Shown piece by piece: positions 6,364 to 12,961 of a DNA stretch of 24,568 nucleotides. The notes beneath the pieces are model-generated. The model ran no database searches, was not told the origin of the DNA, and saw nothing but the letters and a program-made list of their open reading frames with translations. Made by a program: the position numbers and the translations under genes. The stretch is from an uncultured Collinsella sp. (GTDB taxonomy: Bacteria > Actinomycetota > Coriobacteriia > Coriobacteriales > Coriobacteriaceae): the NCBI GenBank assembly GCA_902494375.1, contig CABUTL010000003.1:1-24568 (forward strand), written 5' to 3'. Numbering within the stretch: the first letter of the stretch is position 1; each line of letters begins with the position of its first letter.

Positions 6364-7134
6364 ATGTGGGATTGGATCGTTAACATCCTTTTCGAGCTGC
6401 TCAAGCTCATCCAGACCTTTGCGGTCGACTGGGGCCTGTCCATCATCATCCTGGTGGTCATCATCCGTCTGCTGCTGACGCCGCTTATGCTCAAGTCGAC
6501 CAAGTCGACGGCTCGCATGCAGGTGCTGCAGCCCAAGATGCTCGAGATTCAGGAGCGCTATGCCGACGATCCTCAGCGCCAGGCCGAGGAGATGCAGAAG
6601 TTCTACAGCGAGAACAAGTTCAACCCGATGGCTGGTTGTTTGCCGCTGTTGATCCAGATGCCTGTCCTGTTCGCCCTGTTTACGTTGCTGCGCAACCTGC
6701 CGCAGTACTTTAACGACGGCACGTTCTCGTTCTTCAACATCCTGCCCGACCTGACCACCACGCCGAGCGCTTCCTTTGCCGATGGCTTTATGGTTGCGCT
6801 GCCTGCACTGGTCTGCCTGATTCTGTTCGCCGTCCTGACCCTGATTCCGCAGCTCTATATGTCGCGCAACCAGACCGGTCAGCAGGCGCAGAGCATGCGC
6901 ATGATGGCCGTTGTCATGACGGTCATGATGCTTTGGATGGGCTGGAGCCTTCCCGTTGGTGTTCTGCTGTACTACGACGTCTCGTCTGCTTGGCAGGTTA
7001 TTCAGCAGATTTTTGTGACGCAGAAGGTCATCGACAAGGCGAAGGCCGATGAGGAGGAGCGTCTTAAGAACGCTCCGCTGCAGGTTGAGGTCACTCGTCG
7101 CGAGAAGAAGCCGCGCCCGCACAAGAAGAAGTAG
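6364..7134 (+). CDS. yidC: Membrane protein insertase YidC/OxaI family
   Basis: YidC inserts and folds membrane proteins, alone or with SecYEG. At 256 residues it is the short Gram-positive form without the large periplasmic domain. The first hydrophobic segment (about 24-42) contains the groove arginine R35 in VVIIRLLLTPL. A charged cytoplasmic hairpin follows (about 46-85), then the signature NPMAGCLPLLIQMPVLFALF (87-106) and further membrane segments near 143-165 and 180-207. The tail is basic (KKPRPHKKK), as in insertases that contact ribosomes. No lipobox cysteine is seen at the N-terminus, unlike many Firmicute homologues. GGAGG at 6350-6354 supports the ATG at 6364. Confidence 0.97.
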   Translation: MWDWIVNILFELLKLIQTFAVDWGLSIIILVVIIRLLLTPLMLKSTKSTARMQVLQPKMLEIQERYADDPQRQAEEMQKFYSENKFNPMAGCLPLLIQMPVLFALFTLLRNLPQYFNDGTFSFFNILPDLTTTPSASFADGFMVALPALVCLILFAVLTLIPQLYMSRNQTGQQAQSMRMMAVVMTVMMLWMGWSLPVGVLLYYDVSSAWQVIQQIFVTQKVIDKAKADEEERLKNAPLQVEVTRREKKPRPHKKK

Positions 7135-7151
7135 TGGGATATCAATTTTAT

Positions 7152-7163
7152 TTAGGTACCTAA
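7152..7163. repeat. 12-bp palindrome TTAGGTACCTAA, copy 1
   Basis: A perfect palindrome lies in the yidC-jag spacer, just before the jag ribosome-binding site. The same 12-mer plus one more base (C) recurs at 10655-10666. Its role is unknown: an operator-like site or a chance occurrence are both possible. Confidence 0.5.
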
Positions 7164-7178
7164 CTTTTGGAGTACGTT

Positions 7179-7748
7179 ATGTCTGAAGAGATCATCGAGG
7201 ATATGCTTGAGGAGGTTGCCCCGCAGGTCGCGGGCGATTATCCCGAGATTGCACAGCGCTACAAGGCTGGTGAAGAGCTGACCGATGAGGAACTCGACAC
7301 CATTGCTGATGTTGCGATTTCCATCCTGCGTTCCATCCTTTCGCACTTCGATGCCGCCAACTCTCCTATCGATGAGTATGAGGGCGACGAGGGTGAGCTG
7401 ATTTTGGATGTAACGGCTCCCGATCTTGCTGTTCTCATTGGCCGTCATGGTCGCACCCTTGATGCCCTTCAGGTTATGTTCTCTTTGCTGGTGAGCCGCA
7501 AGCTTGGCTTTAGGTATCCGGTTGTAGTGGACGTCGAGGGATACAAGAGCCGCCGTCAGGACAAGGTCGCCTCCATGGCTCAGTCTGCTGCCGAGCGTGC
7601 CATCCGCACTCATAAGAGTGTTTCGCTTCCGCCCATGAATGCCTACGAGCGCCGACTTGTTCACATCGCACTTCGTGGCAATGATGCAGTCGATACTCAT
7701 TCTGAGGGTTCAGACCCTGATCGCCATGTGGTGATTGTTGCTCGATAA
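7179..7748 (+). CDS. jag: Jag/KhpB-type RNA-binding protein (KH-R3H)
   Basis: Jag (KhpB/EloR) proteins bind RNA and in streptococci influence cell elongation. The 189-residue product lacks a clear N-terminal Jag_N domain. It has a KH domain around 45-122 with the GxxG loop as GRHG (88-91), and a C-terminal R3H domain with the RxxxH motif at R158 and H162 (AYERRLVHIALR). The start is the ATG at 7179, with TTTGGAG at 7166-7172; an upstream in-frame TTG at 7167 would destroy that site. It lies 44 bp after yidC, its usual partner, and an intrinsic terminator follows 20 bp after the stop. Confidence 0.95.
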   Translation: MSEEIIEDMLEEVAPQVAGDYPEIAQRYKAGEELTDEELDTIADVAISILRSILSHFDAANSPIDEYEGDEGELILDVTAPDLAVLIGRHGRTLDALQVMFSLLVSRKLGFRYPVVVDVEGYKSRRQDKVASMAQSAAERAIRTHKSVSLPPMNAYERRLVHIALRGNDAVDTHSEGSDPDRHVVIVAR

Positions 7749-7768
7749 TCTACTCGAGCTTATGCTAA

Positions 7769-7798
7769 GGGGACGTGGTTTCCACGTTCCCTTTTTTT
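7769..7798 (+). terminator. Intrinsic terminator after jag
   Basis: A 10-bp stem (GGGGACGTGG with CCACGTTCCC, one G-T pair) with a TTT loop is followed by seven T residues at 7792-7798. It closes the rpmH-jag operon and ends only 34 bp before the rsmG ribosome-binding site. Confidence 0.88.
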
Positions 7799-7844
7799 GT
7801 CAAAAGTTCTCGATACACTGATTTTTGTCAGAAAGGAGCTTTCG

Positions 7845-8582
7845 TTGTTAGTACTTACTGATCAGCAGACTGACGAGATGTTGAGTCGTCTAACTTCCTA
7901 TTGCAAAGAGTATTCCTTGAGCGTAACTGATGTTGAGCTGAGGAAATGTATCCAGCATTTGGATTTGGTTCTTGAAACAAATAAGACAACCAATCTCACC
8001 CGTATTCTTAACGTAGAAGATGCTGTAGTACTTCATATCCTCGACTCACTTGTTTTGCTCCCCTATATCAATAAGGCTCCTGAGGGAGCTTTGCTCGATA
8101 TGGGAACAGGTGCGGGCTTCCCTGGTATTCCACTAACCATAACCACGCATCGTAAAGCTACTTATATTGACTCTGTTGGCAAGAAGGTTGATGCTGTTAA
8201 TTCCTTTGTCAATGCTCTTGGATTGAAACATGCTCATGCGGTTCATGATCGTCTTGAAGAATATGCTCGAAGCCATAAGAAGCAGTTCTCTGTTGTAACA
8301 GCTCGCGCACTGGCCCCTCTACCGATTCTTGTTGAGTATGCGGCTCCGTACCTCAAGGATGGAGGGCTATTTGTTATCACCAAGGGCAATCCTTCGGATG
8401 AGGAGCTTGCTTCTGGCATGTCAGCTGCAAAGATTTGCGGCTTCACTTTGCTTCTGAATGATGCTATCGATTTGCCTGAGGGCCTGGGCCACAGGGAGTT
8501 CATTGTTCTTAAGAAGAGTCATCCAGCATCCGTCTCATTGCCTCGTGCAAATGGCATGGCAAAGAAGAATCCGCTTGCCTAG
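7845..8582 (+). CDS. rsmG: 16S rRNA (guanine527-N7)-methyltransferase RsmG
   Basis: RsmG (GidB) uses S-adenosylmethionine to methylate G527 of 16S rRNA; its loss gives low-level streptomycin resistance in several bacteria. The 245-residue product has the family motifs NKTTNLTRI (46-54), HILDSL (64-69), the SAM-binding LLDMGTGAGFPGIPL (83-97) and VTARALAPLP (151-160), and ends with the conserved basic GMAKKNPL tail. I chose TTG at 7845 because AAAGGAG lies at 7832-7838, 6 nt upstream. The frame is open to 7797, but that start would fall inside the terminator and lacks a ribosome-binding site. The stop lies 1 bp before the first parS. Codons look richer in A/T than in yidC or ddl. Confidence 0.93.
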   Translation: MLVLTDQQTDEMLSRLTSYCKEYSLSVTDVELRKCIQHLDLVLETNKTTNLTRILNVEDAVVLHILDSLVLLPYINKAPEGALLDMGTGAGFPGIPLTITTHRKATYIDSVGKKVDAVNSFVNALGLKHAHAVHDRLEEYARSHKKQFSVVTARALAPLPILVEYAAPYLKDGGLFVITKGNPSDEELASGMSAAKICGFTLLLNDAIDLPEGLGHREFIVLKKSHPASVSLPRANGMAKKNPLA

Positions 8583-8583
8583 A

Positions 8584-8599
8584 TGTTTCACGTGAAACA
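8584..8599. promoter_or_regulatory. parS site 1
   Basis: This is a perfect 16-bp palindrome TGTTTCACGTGAAACA, the widely conserved bacterial parS sequence bound by ParB. It begins 1 bp after the rsmG stop codon and is the first of three identical copies spaced 39 bp start to start. Confidence 0.95.
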
Positions 8600-8622
8600 T
8601 AATGGATACTAACAACTTGCGG

Positions 8623-8638
8623 TGTTTCACGTGAAACA
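8623..8638. promoter_or_regulatory. parS site 2
   Basis: This is the second perfect TGTTTCACGTGAAACA copy, 39 bp from copy 1. It lies in the 133-bp rsmG-parA spacer. Confidence 0.95.
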
Positions 8639-8661
8639 TGGCGGTTGATATCGAATCGGAA

Positions 8662-8677
8662 TGTTTCACGTGAAACA
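8662..8677. promoter_or_regulatory. parS site 3
   Basis: This is the third perfect TGTTTCACGTGAAACA copy, 39 bp from copy 2 and 38 bp before the parA start. ParB bound here could also repress parA transcription by occluding its promoter. Confidence 0.95.
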
Positions 8678-8715
8678 TCCTCCGTTTACAGCTTTAATAC
8701 ACACCAGGAGGGACC

Positions 8716-9516
8716 GTGGGATTTCGCGACGTTAAGCGTTCTAAGAGCGCAAAAGACACGCGTATCATTGCAATCATCAATCAAAAAGGCGGCGTCGGTA
8801 AGTCAACGACGGCTGTAAACCTTGCAGCAGCACTGGGTGAGCAGGGTCGCAAGACACTGATTGTCGATTTCGATCCGCAGGGAAACAGCACCAGTGGATT
8901 CGGAATTGAAAAAGAAGACCTTGATCACTGCATCTATGATGCATTGTTGAATGATGTGCCGGCAGAATCACTTGTTCTTGATACAAATTGTAAAAAGGTA
9001 TTCGTTATTCCGGCTACAATTCAGCTTGCAGGCGCGGAAATTGAGCTCGTAAGCGCAATCGCTCGTGAAACCCGCCTCAAAGATTTGCTTGAGCCGATTC
9101 AGGACGAGTTCGATTTTATTTTCATTGACTGTCCCCCCTCGCTCGGCCTGCTTACTATCAACGCCTTGACCGCAGCAGACAGCGTTTTGATTCCAATCCA
9201 ATGCGAGTATTATGCACTCGAGGGCGTTACAAAGCTGCTTGAGTCAATGAAGATGGTCAAATCACGTCTGAACAAGGGCTTAGACACCTATGGTGTGCTT
9301 ATGACCATGTATGACTCGCGTACTTCTCTATCGAATCAGGTTGTTGAGGAGGTTCAAACGTACTTTGGTGATAAGGCGTTTAAGACGCTGATCCCCCGTA
9401 CGGTTAAAATCTCCGAAGCTCCGTCTTTTGGAGAACCGGTAATTACCTATGCACCTCAAAATAAGGGTGCAAAAGCGTATATGAACCTTGCAAAAGAGGT
9501 GATCAAGCGTGCCTAG
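8716..9516 (+). CDS. parA: Chromosome-partitioning ATPase ParA (Soj)
   Basis: ParA is a deviant Walker ATPase whose ATP-dependent DNA binding drives segregation of ParB-parS complexes; in B. subtilis the homologue Soj also regulates DnaA. The 266-residue product has KGGVGKSTT (24-32), VDFDPQGNS (50-58) and FIDCPPSLGLLT. The start is GTG at 8716, with AGGAGG at 8706-8711 and rather short spacing of 4 nt. No other start codon preserves the Walker A motif with a comparable ribosome-binding site. Its last 8 bp overlap parB. Confidence 0.97.
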   Translation: MGFRDVKRSKSAKDTRIIAIINQKGGVGKSTTAVNLAAALGEQGRKTLIVDFDPQGNSTSGFGIEKEDLDHCIYDALLNDVPAESLVLDTNCKKVFVIPATIQLAGAEIELVSAIARETRLKDLLEPIQDEFDFIFIDCPPSLGLLTINALTAADSVLIPIQCEYYALEGVTKLLESMKMVKSRLNKGLDTYGVLMTMYDSRTSLSNQVVEEVQTYFGDKAFKTLIPRTVKISEAPSFGEPVITYAPQNKGAKAYMNLAKEVIKRA

Positions 9517-10414
9517 TGTAAAGAAACGTGGCGGATTGGGACGTGGACTCAATGCTTTGGTCTCAGAGGCCGAGTATGAGACCGGTGGTTCGGCTACATC
9601 GGCTGCAAATACCGCATCTGAAGTAAAACTACCTATTGAGGATATCGTTCCCAACCCTAATCAGCCGCGAATTCATTTTAACGAAACTGAACTTCGCGAG
9701 TTAAGCGAGTCAATCCAAGAACACGGCGTTTTGCAGCCGCTTTTGGTTCGCAAGCATGGAAACGGCTATGAGATCATTGCTGGTGAGCGTCGTTACCAAG
9801 CTTCAAAGCTTGCTGGTCTTGAGGAACTGCCTGTCATCATTAAAGATGTTAACGATGAAGAGATGCTGGCTCTTGCTCTTATCGAAAACCTTCAACGTTC
9901 TGATCTGAATCCCGTCGAAGAGGCTAAGGGCTATCGACAGCTCATCGATGCCAGCGGTATGACCCAGGAGGCATTGTCGAAGGCAGTCAGCAAGTCACGC
10001 TCTGCAATTACAAACTCGCTGCGCCTTCTCGATCTCCCTGAAGTTGTTCAGCAGATGATTTTTGAGGGCAAACTTACTGCTGGTCATGCACGTGCGATTC
10101 TTGCAGTTCCCTATGAGGACGCTCGAATTCGACTTGCAGAGAAGGTTGTTGCAGAGGGCCTTTCCGTAAGAGCGACAGAAAATCTTGCTCCGTTGTTTTC
10201 TGCCGGAGAGACACCTAAGACGCCGAGGCCTGCAACGCCTCAGTCTTTTAAAAAGGCTGCCCGCGTGCTTCGTCAGGTTTTTAATACCAACGTGCGTGTT
10301 AAGAGCTCGCGTGGAAAGAATAAGATTGAGATTGAGTTTAAAGACGAGGAAGAGCTCTCCCGTATTCTTGGCGAAATGATTCAGTTTGATCAAGGAGGCC
10401 AAGATGAGGAATAG
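9509..10414 (+). CDS. parB: Chromosome-partitioning protein ParB (Spo0J)
   Basis: ParB binds parS, hydrolyses CTP and spreads as a sliding clamp to form the origin segregation complex. The 301-residue product begins with the conserved GGLGRGLNAL box (8-17) that stimulates ParA. The CTP-binding core follows (VPNPNQPR at 47-54, GERR at 92-95, ENLQRSDLNPVEEA at 126-139), then a helix-turn-helix around 150-172 (MTQEALSKAVSKSRSAITNSL) and a C-terminal dimerisation domain. The GTG start overlaps parA by 8 bp, so the two are translationally coupled. Confidence 0.97.
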   Translation: MPSVKKRGGLGRGLNALVSEAEYETGGSATSAANTASEVKLPIEDIVPNPNQPRIHFNETELRELSESIQEHGVLQPLLVRKHGNGYEIIAGERRYQASKLAGLEELPVIIKDVNDEEMLALALIENLQRSDLNPVEEAKGYRQLIDASGMTQEALSKAVSKSRSAITNSLRLLDLPEVVQQMIFEGKLTAGHARAILAVPYEDARIRLAEKVVAEGLSVRATENLAPLFSAGETPKTPRPATPQSFKKAARVLRQVFNTNVRVKSSRGKNKIEIEFKDEEELSRILGEMIQFDQGGQDEE

Positions 10415-10658
10415 GATTTTAACTGCGATTGCATTGGCGACGACTGTCGCGGCTGGTGCCTTTGCTGGCTATAAGATCGCGACAGACGATGAACTTCGAG
10501 GTCGTTTGCTTCGTAGTGCGCAAGATATTGTCGATACATCCAAGAAGAAAATGGATGTTATGACAGAAGATGTTGCCATGCGTACGGCTCAGGTAACGAA
10601 GAATCCCAAGATTAATCAAGGTTGGGTTAGTAACCAATGGGAAAATGTAGGCTATTAG
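10404..10658 (+). CDS. Small YtxH-like membrane-anchored protein
   Basis: The 84-residue product starts MRNRILTAIALATTVAAG, a short basic N-terminus followed by a hydrophobic segment (about 5-23). A hydrophilic, probably helical tail follows (DDELRGRLLRSAQDIVDTSKKKMD), resembling YtxH-type proteins, though the match is by eye. It could be a single-pass membrane protein or a cleaved secreted one. The ATG at 10404 has AAGGAGG at 10392-10398 and overlaps the end of parB by 11 bp, so it belongs to the par operon. Its function is unknown. A terminator follows 28 bp after the stop. Confidence 0.82.
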   Translation: MRNRILTAIALATTVAAGAFAGYKIATDDELRGRLLRSAQDIVDTSKKKMDVMTEDVAMRTAQVTKNPKINQGWVSNQWENVGY

Positions 10659-10666
10659 GTACCTAA
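10655..10666. repeat. 12-bp palindrome TTAGGTACCTAA, copy 2
   Basis: This is the second copy of the palindrome at 7152-7163. It overlaps the stop codon of the small membrane protein gene and lies upstream of the terminator. Its role is unknown. Confidence 0.5.
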
Positions 10667-10686
10667 CAATTACTTAGCATATTTTG

Positions 10687-10728
10687 AGGGGTCCTTGTCT
10701 GATTCACGAGGCAAGGACCCCTTATTTT
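10687..10728 (+). terminator. Intrinsic terminator of the parAB operon
   Basis: A perfect 11-bp stem, AGGGGTCCTTG (10687-10697) with CAAGGACCCCT (10712-10722), has a 14-nt loop and is followed by the T-rich tail TATTTT. Confidence 0.88.
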
Positions 10729-10772
10729 GGCCAAAAAAAATGGGACAGGTAGCAGCTGATTCAAAATTAAGG

Positions 10773-10820
10773 TCAATAAATAAAACGGCCCCGGTTGCAT
10801 CTCCTGCAACCGGGGCCGTT
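10773..10820 (-). terminator. Intrinsic terminator of rlmN
   Basis: A perfect 16-bp stem (10784-10799 with 10805-10820) and a 5-nt loop is followed, on the minus strand, by TTTTATTTAT. It lies 38 bp after the rlmN stop. The GC-rich stem and T tail make it a strong terminator for leftward transcription. Confidence 0.9.
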
Positions 10821-10823
10821 CGA

Positions 10824-10839
10824 TGTTTCACATGAAACG
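10824..10839. promoter_or_regulatory. parS-like site between rlmN and its terminator (two mismatches)
   Basis: TGTTTCACATGAAACG differs from the perfect parS at positions 9 and 16. It is non-coding, lying between the rlmN stop and the terminator stem, about 2.2 kb from the parS trio. Functional single- and double-mismatch parS variants are known in other bacteria, so a weaker ParB site is plausible. Confidence 0.5.
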
Positions 10840-10857
10840 TTTTGGGGTGCGACTCCC

Positions 10858-11910
10858 CTATGCGTTCTTCTGAACTTTAAAGCGCTGCTTCAGCTGTCCG
10901 CAAGCGGCGTCAATATCGTTACCACGGGAGTTACGAATCGTGGTCTCGATGCCACGGGACTCAAGACGACGCTGAAGATCCTCAACCTTATGAATCGGCG
11001 ACGGCTTGAGCGGGCTGCCCTCGATGTCGTTAAGCTGAATCAGGTTAACGTGGCACAACGTTCCCTCGCAGAAGTCGCAGAGCGCCTGCATCTCGGGATT
11101 CGTATCGTTGACGCCTTCGATCATGGCATACTCATAGGTCGGGCGGCGGCCAGTCTTCTCAGTGTAGAGCTGAAGCGCCTCGTGAAGGCGAAGCAGCGTG
11201 TACTTCTTAACACCGGGCATGAGCTTGTTGCGCGTCGACTGGATGGCGGAATGCAGGGAAACGGCAAGCGTGAACTGCTCGGGGATGTCGGCAAATTTGC
11301 GAATACCGGGAATAACGCCGCTGGTAGAGACGGTGAGATGACGAGCGCCGATACCGATGCCATCGGGGTCGTTGAGGATTCGCAGCGCCTTGAGAACCTC
11401 GTCGTAGTTGGCAAACGGCTCACCCTGGCCCATGAAGACAACGCTCGTGGCGCGCTCGCCAAAGTCGTTGGATACATGAAGTACCTGGTCGACGATCTCT
11501 TGAGCGGTCAGCGAGCGCTTGAGGCCGTTGAGACCGGTAGCGCAAAAGGCGCAGCCCATGCCGCAGCCTGCCTGGGTGGAAACGCAGACGGAAAGCTTGT
11601 TACGACGGGGCATACCGACAGTCTCGACGGAAACGCCGTCGTGGTACTCGAGCAGATACTTACGAGAGCCATCTTTGGAAACCTGCTTGGTTAGTTCAGT
11701 CGGCGTGTCAAAGGCAAAAGCCTCTTTAAGCTGCTCGCGGAAAGCCTTGGGAAGGTTGGTCATATCGTCAAACGAACAAACGTTCTTCTCAAAGACCCAT
11801 TCGATGAGCTGCTTCGCGCGGAAGGCGGGCTGGCCAAGTTCGGCCACGAGCTCGCGAATATCGTTTTGGCTCAAGTCGCGAATGTCCTGAGATTTAGTCC
11901 TGGGATTCAT
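10858..11910 (-). CDS. rlmN: 23S rRNA/tRNA adenine-C2 methyltransferase RlmN (radical SAM)
   Basis: RlmN methylates C2 of A2503 in 23S rRNA and A37 of some tRNAs. The 350-residue product has the radical-SAM cysteines C116-x3-C120-x2-C123 (CGMGCAFC). It also has the two mechanistic cysteines, C109 (SVCVSTQ) and C337 (DAACGQL), at the spacing known from E. coli C118 and C355. VVFMGQGEPFANYDEV and the TVSTSGVIPGI strand are typical. Having C109 and C337 and the RlmN N-terminal domain, it is RlmN rather than clearly Cfr. The ATG at 11910 follows AAAGG (11916-11920). It lies alone on the minus strand, divergent from ddl. Confidence 0.97.
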   Translation of the reverse strand: MNPRTKSQDIRDLSQNDIRELVAELGQPAFRAKQLIEWVFEKNVCSFDDMTNLPKAFREQLKEAFAFDTPTELTKQVSKDGSRKYLLEYHDGVSVETVGMPRRNKLSVCVSTQAGCGMGCAFCATGLNGLKRSLTAQEIVDQVLHVSNDFGERATSVVFMGQGEPFANYDEVLKALRILNDPDGIGIGARHLTVSTSGVIPGIRKFADIPEQFTLAVSLHSAIQSTRNKLMPGVKKYTLLRLHEALQLYTEKTGRRPTYEYAMIEGVNDTNPEMQALCDFCEGTLCHVNLIQLNDIEGSPLKPSPIHKVEDLQRRLESRGIETTIRNSRGNDIDAACGQLKQRFKVQKNA

Positions 11911-11925
11911 GGAAGCCTTTCGATT

Positions 11926-11955
11926 TTGGGGAAACGTAGAGGGTATCGCTACAAT
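11926..11955 (+). promoter_or_regulatory. Possible ddl promoter
   Basis: TTGGGG (11926-11931) and TACAAT (11950-11955) are separated by 18 bp in the rlmN-ddl divergent spacer, about 40 bp before the ddl start. The -35 box is poor, so this is a weak call. Confidence 0.3.
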
Positions 11956-11995
11956 ATGGTATCAGCTGCAGAAATTATAGAGGAGGAGTCTGCCC

Positions 11996-12961
11996 ATGCC
12001 GGGTAAAAGCCTAGAGAACATGCACGTAGCGGTCTTGGCGGGCGGTCATTCCGCTGAGCGCGAGATCTCGCTCAATTCGGGAAAGAACGTCGTGGTTGCC
12101 TTGAAGGAGGCCGGCTACACTTCGGTGGAGCTGCTCGACACGGCCGCCGATGATTTTATGGTAACCATGGCGACCGGCGGCTTTGACGTGGCGTTTATCG
12201 CCATGCACGGTGCCGGCGGCGAGGATGGCGCCATGCAGGGCGCCATGGAGACCCTGGGTATCCCCTACACGGCCTCGGGCGTGCTTGCCAGCGCCTGCGG
12301 TGCCGACAAGGAGGTCTCTAAGCTTCTGTACGCCAAGGCGGGCATTCCTGTTGCCCCCGGCCTTGCACTCGAGGTGGGCGATGAAGTCGATATCGATCAT
12401 ATCGTCGAGGTTTGTGGCGAGCGCTGCTTTGTGAAGCCGGCCGTCAACGGTTCCAGCTATGGCATTTCCCTGGTCCATGAGCCCTCCGAGCTGCCCGCGG
12501 CAATCGCCAAGGCGTTTGAGTACGGCGACAAAGTGCTGGTCGAGAAGTGCATCGAGGGTACCGAGATCACCGTCGGTGTATACGGTGAAGATGACGTGCG
12601 CGCCCTGCCGATTGTCGAGATTCGTAAGCCCGAGGACTGCGAGTTTTACGATCTGGACGTGAAATATGTCGACCCTACGGACATCCATCGCATTCCGGCG
12701 CAGATTTCGCCCGAGAATTACGCTCGTGCCCAGGAGCTTGCCTGTGCCGCTCACAAGGCCCTCGGGTGCCTGGGTATCTCGCGCAGCGACTTTATCGTGA
12801 GCGAGGACGGCCCCGTTATCCTCGAGACCAATACCATTCCCGGCATGACCGATACGTCGCTGTATCCGGATGAGATCCGCCACACCGACGACATGACGTT
12901 CCCGCAGGTCTGTGACAGTCTGATCCGTATGGGTCTTCGTCGAGCGGGCATTGCATGCTAA
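11996..12961 (+). CDS. ddl: D-alanine--D-alanine ligase
   Basis: Ddl joins two D-alanines with ATP to make the terminal dipeptide of peptidoglycan precursors. The 321-residue length matches the short DdlB type. Motifs are GGHSAEREIS (16-25), HGAGGEDGAMQG (71-82), KPAVNGSSYGI (147-157), ISRSDF (261-266) and ETNTIPGMT (277-285). The Lys-Tyr pair at 223-224 corresponds to the Tyr that favours D-Ala-D-Ala over D-Ala-D-lactate products. The ATG at 11996 is preceded by AGGAGGAG (11981-11988). It overlaps the next gene by 7 bp, implying co-translation with the exonuclease-helicase. Confidence 0.97.
   Translation: MPGKSLENMHVAVLAGGHSAEREISLNSGKNVVVALKEAGYTSVELLDTAADDFMVTMATGGFDVAFIAMHGAGGEDGAMQGAMETLGIPYTASGVLASACGADKEVSKLLYAKAGIPVAPGLALEVGDEVDIDHIVEVCGERCFVKPAVNGSSYGISLVHEPSELPAAIAKAFEYGDKVLVEKCIEGTEITVGVYGEDDVRALPIVEIRKPEDCEFYDLDVKYVDPTDIHRIPAQISPENYARAQELACAAHKALGCLGISRSDFIVSEDGPVILETNTIPGMTDTSLYPDEIRHTDDMTFPQVCDSLIRMGLRRAGIAC

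Noticed and set aside
7797..7844. Extended rsmG N-terminus starting at TTG 7797
   Set aside because: The start would lie in the terminator T-run with no ribosome-binding site; AAAGGAG before TTG 7845 fits far better.
8584..8677. Three identical 16-bp repeats with 23-bp spacers as a CRISPR-like array
   Set aside because: The repeats are exact parS palindromes beside parAB, only three copies exist, and no cas genes are present.
10795..11694. 299-codon + strand open frame opposite rlmN
   Set aside because: It runs over the rlmN terminator and antisense to a clear RlmN with all catalytic cysteines.
12011..12883. 290-codon minus-strand open frame opposite ddl
   Set aside because: It is a shadow of ddl; no motif or ribosome-binding site was seen.
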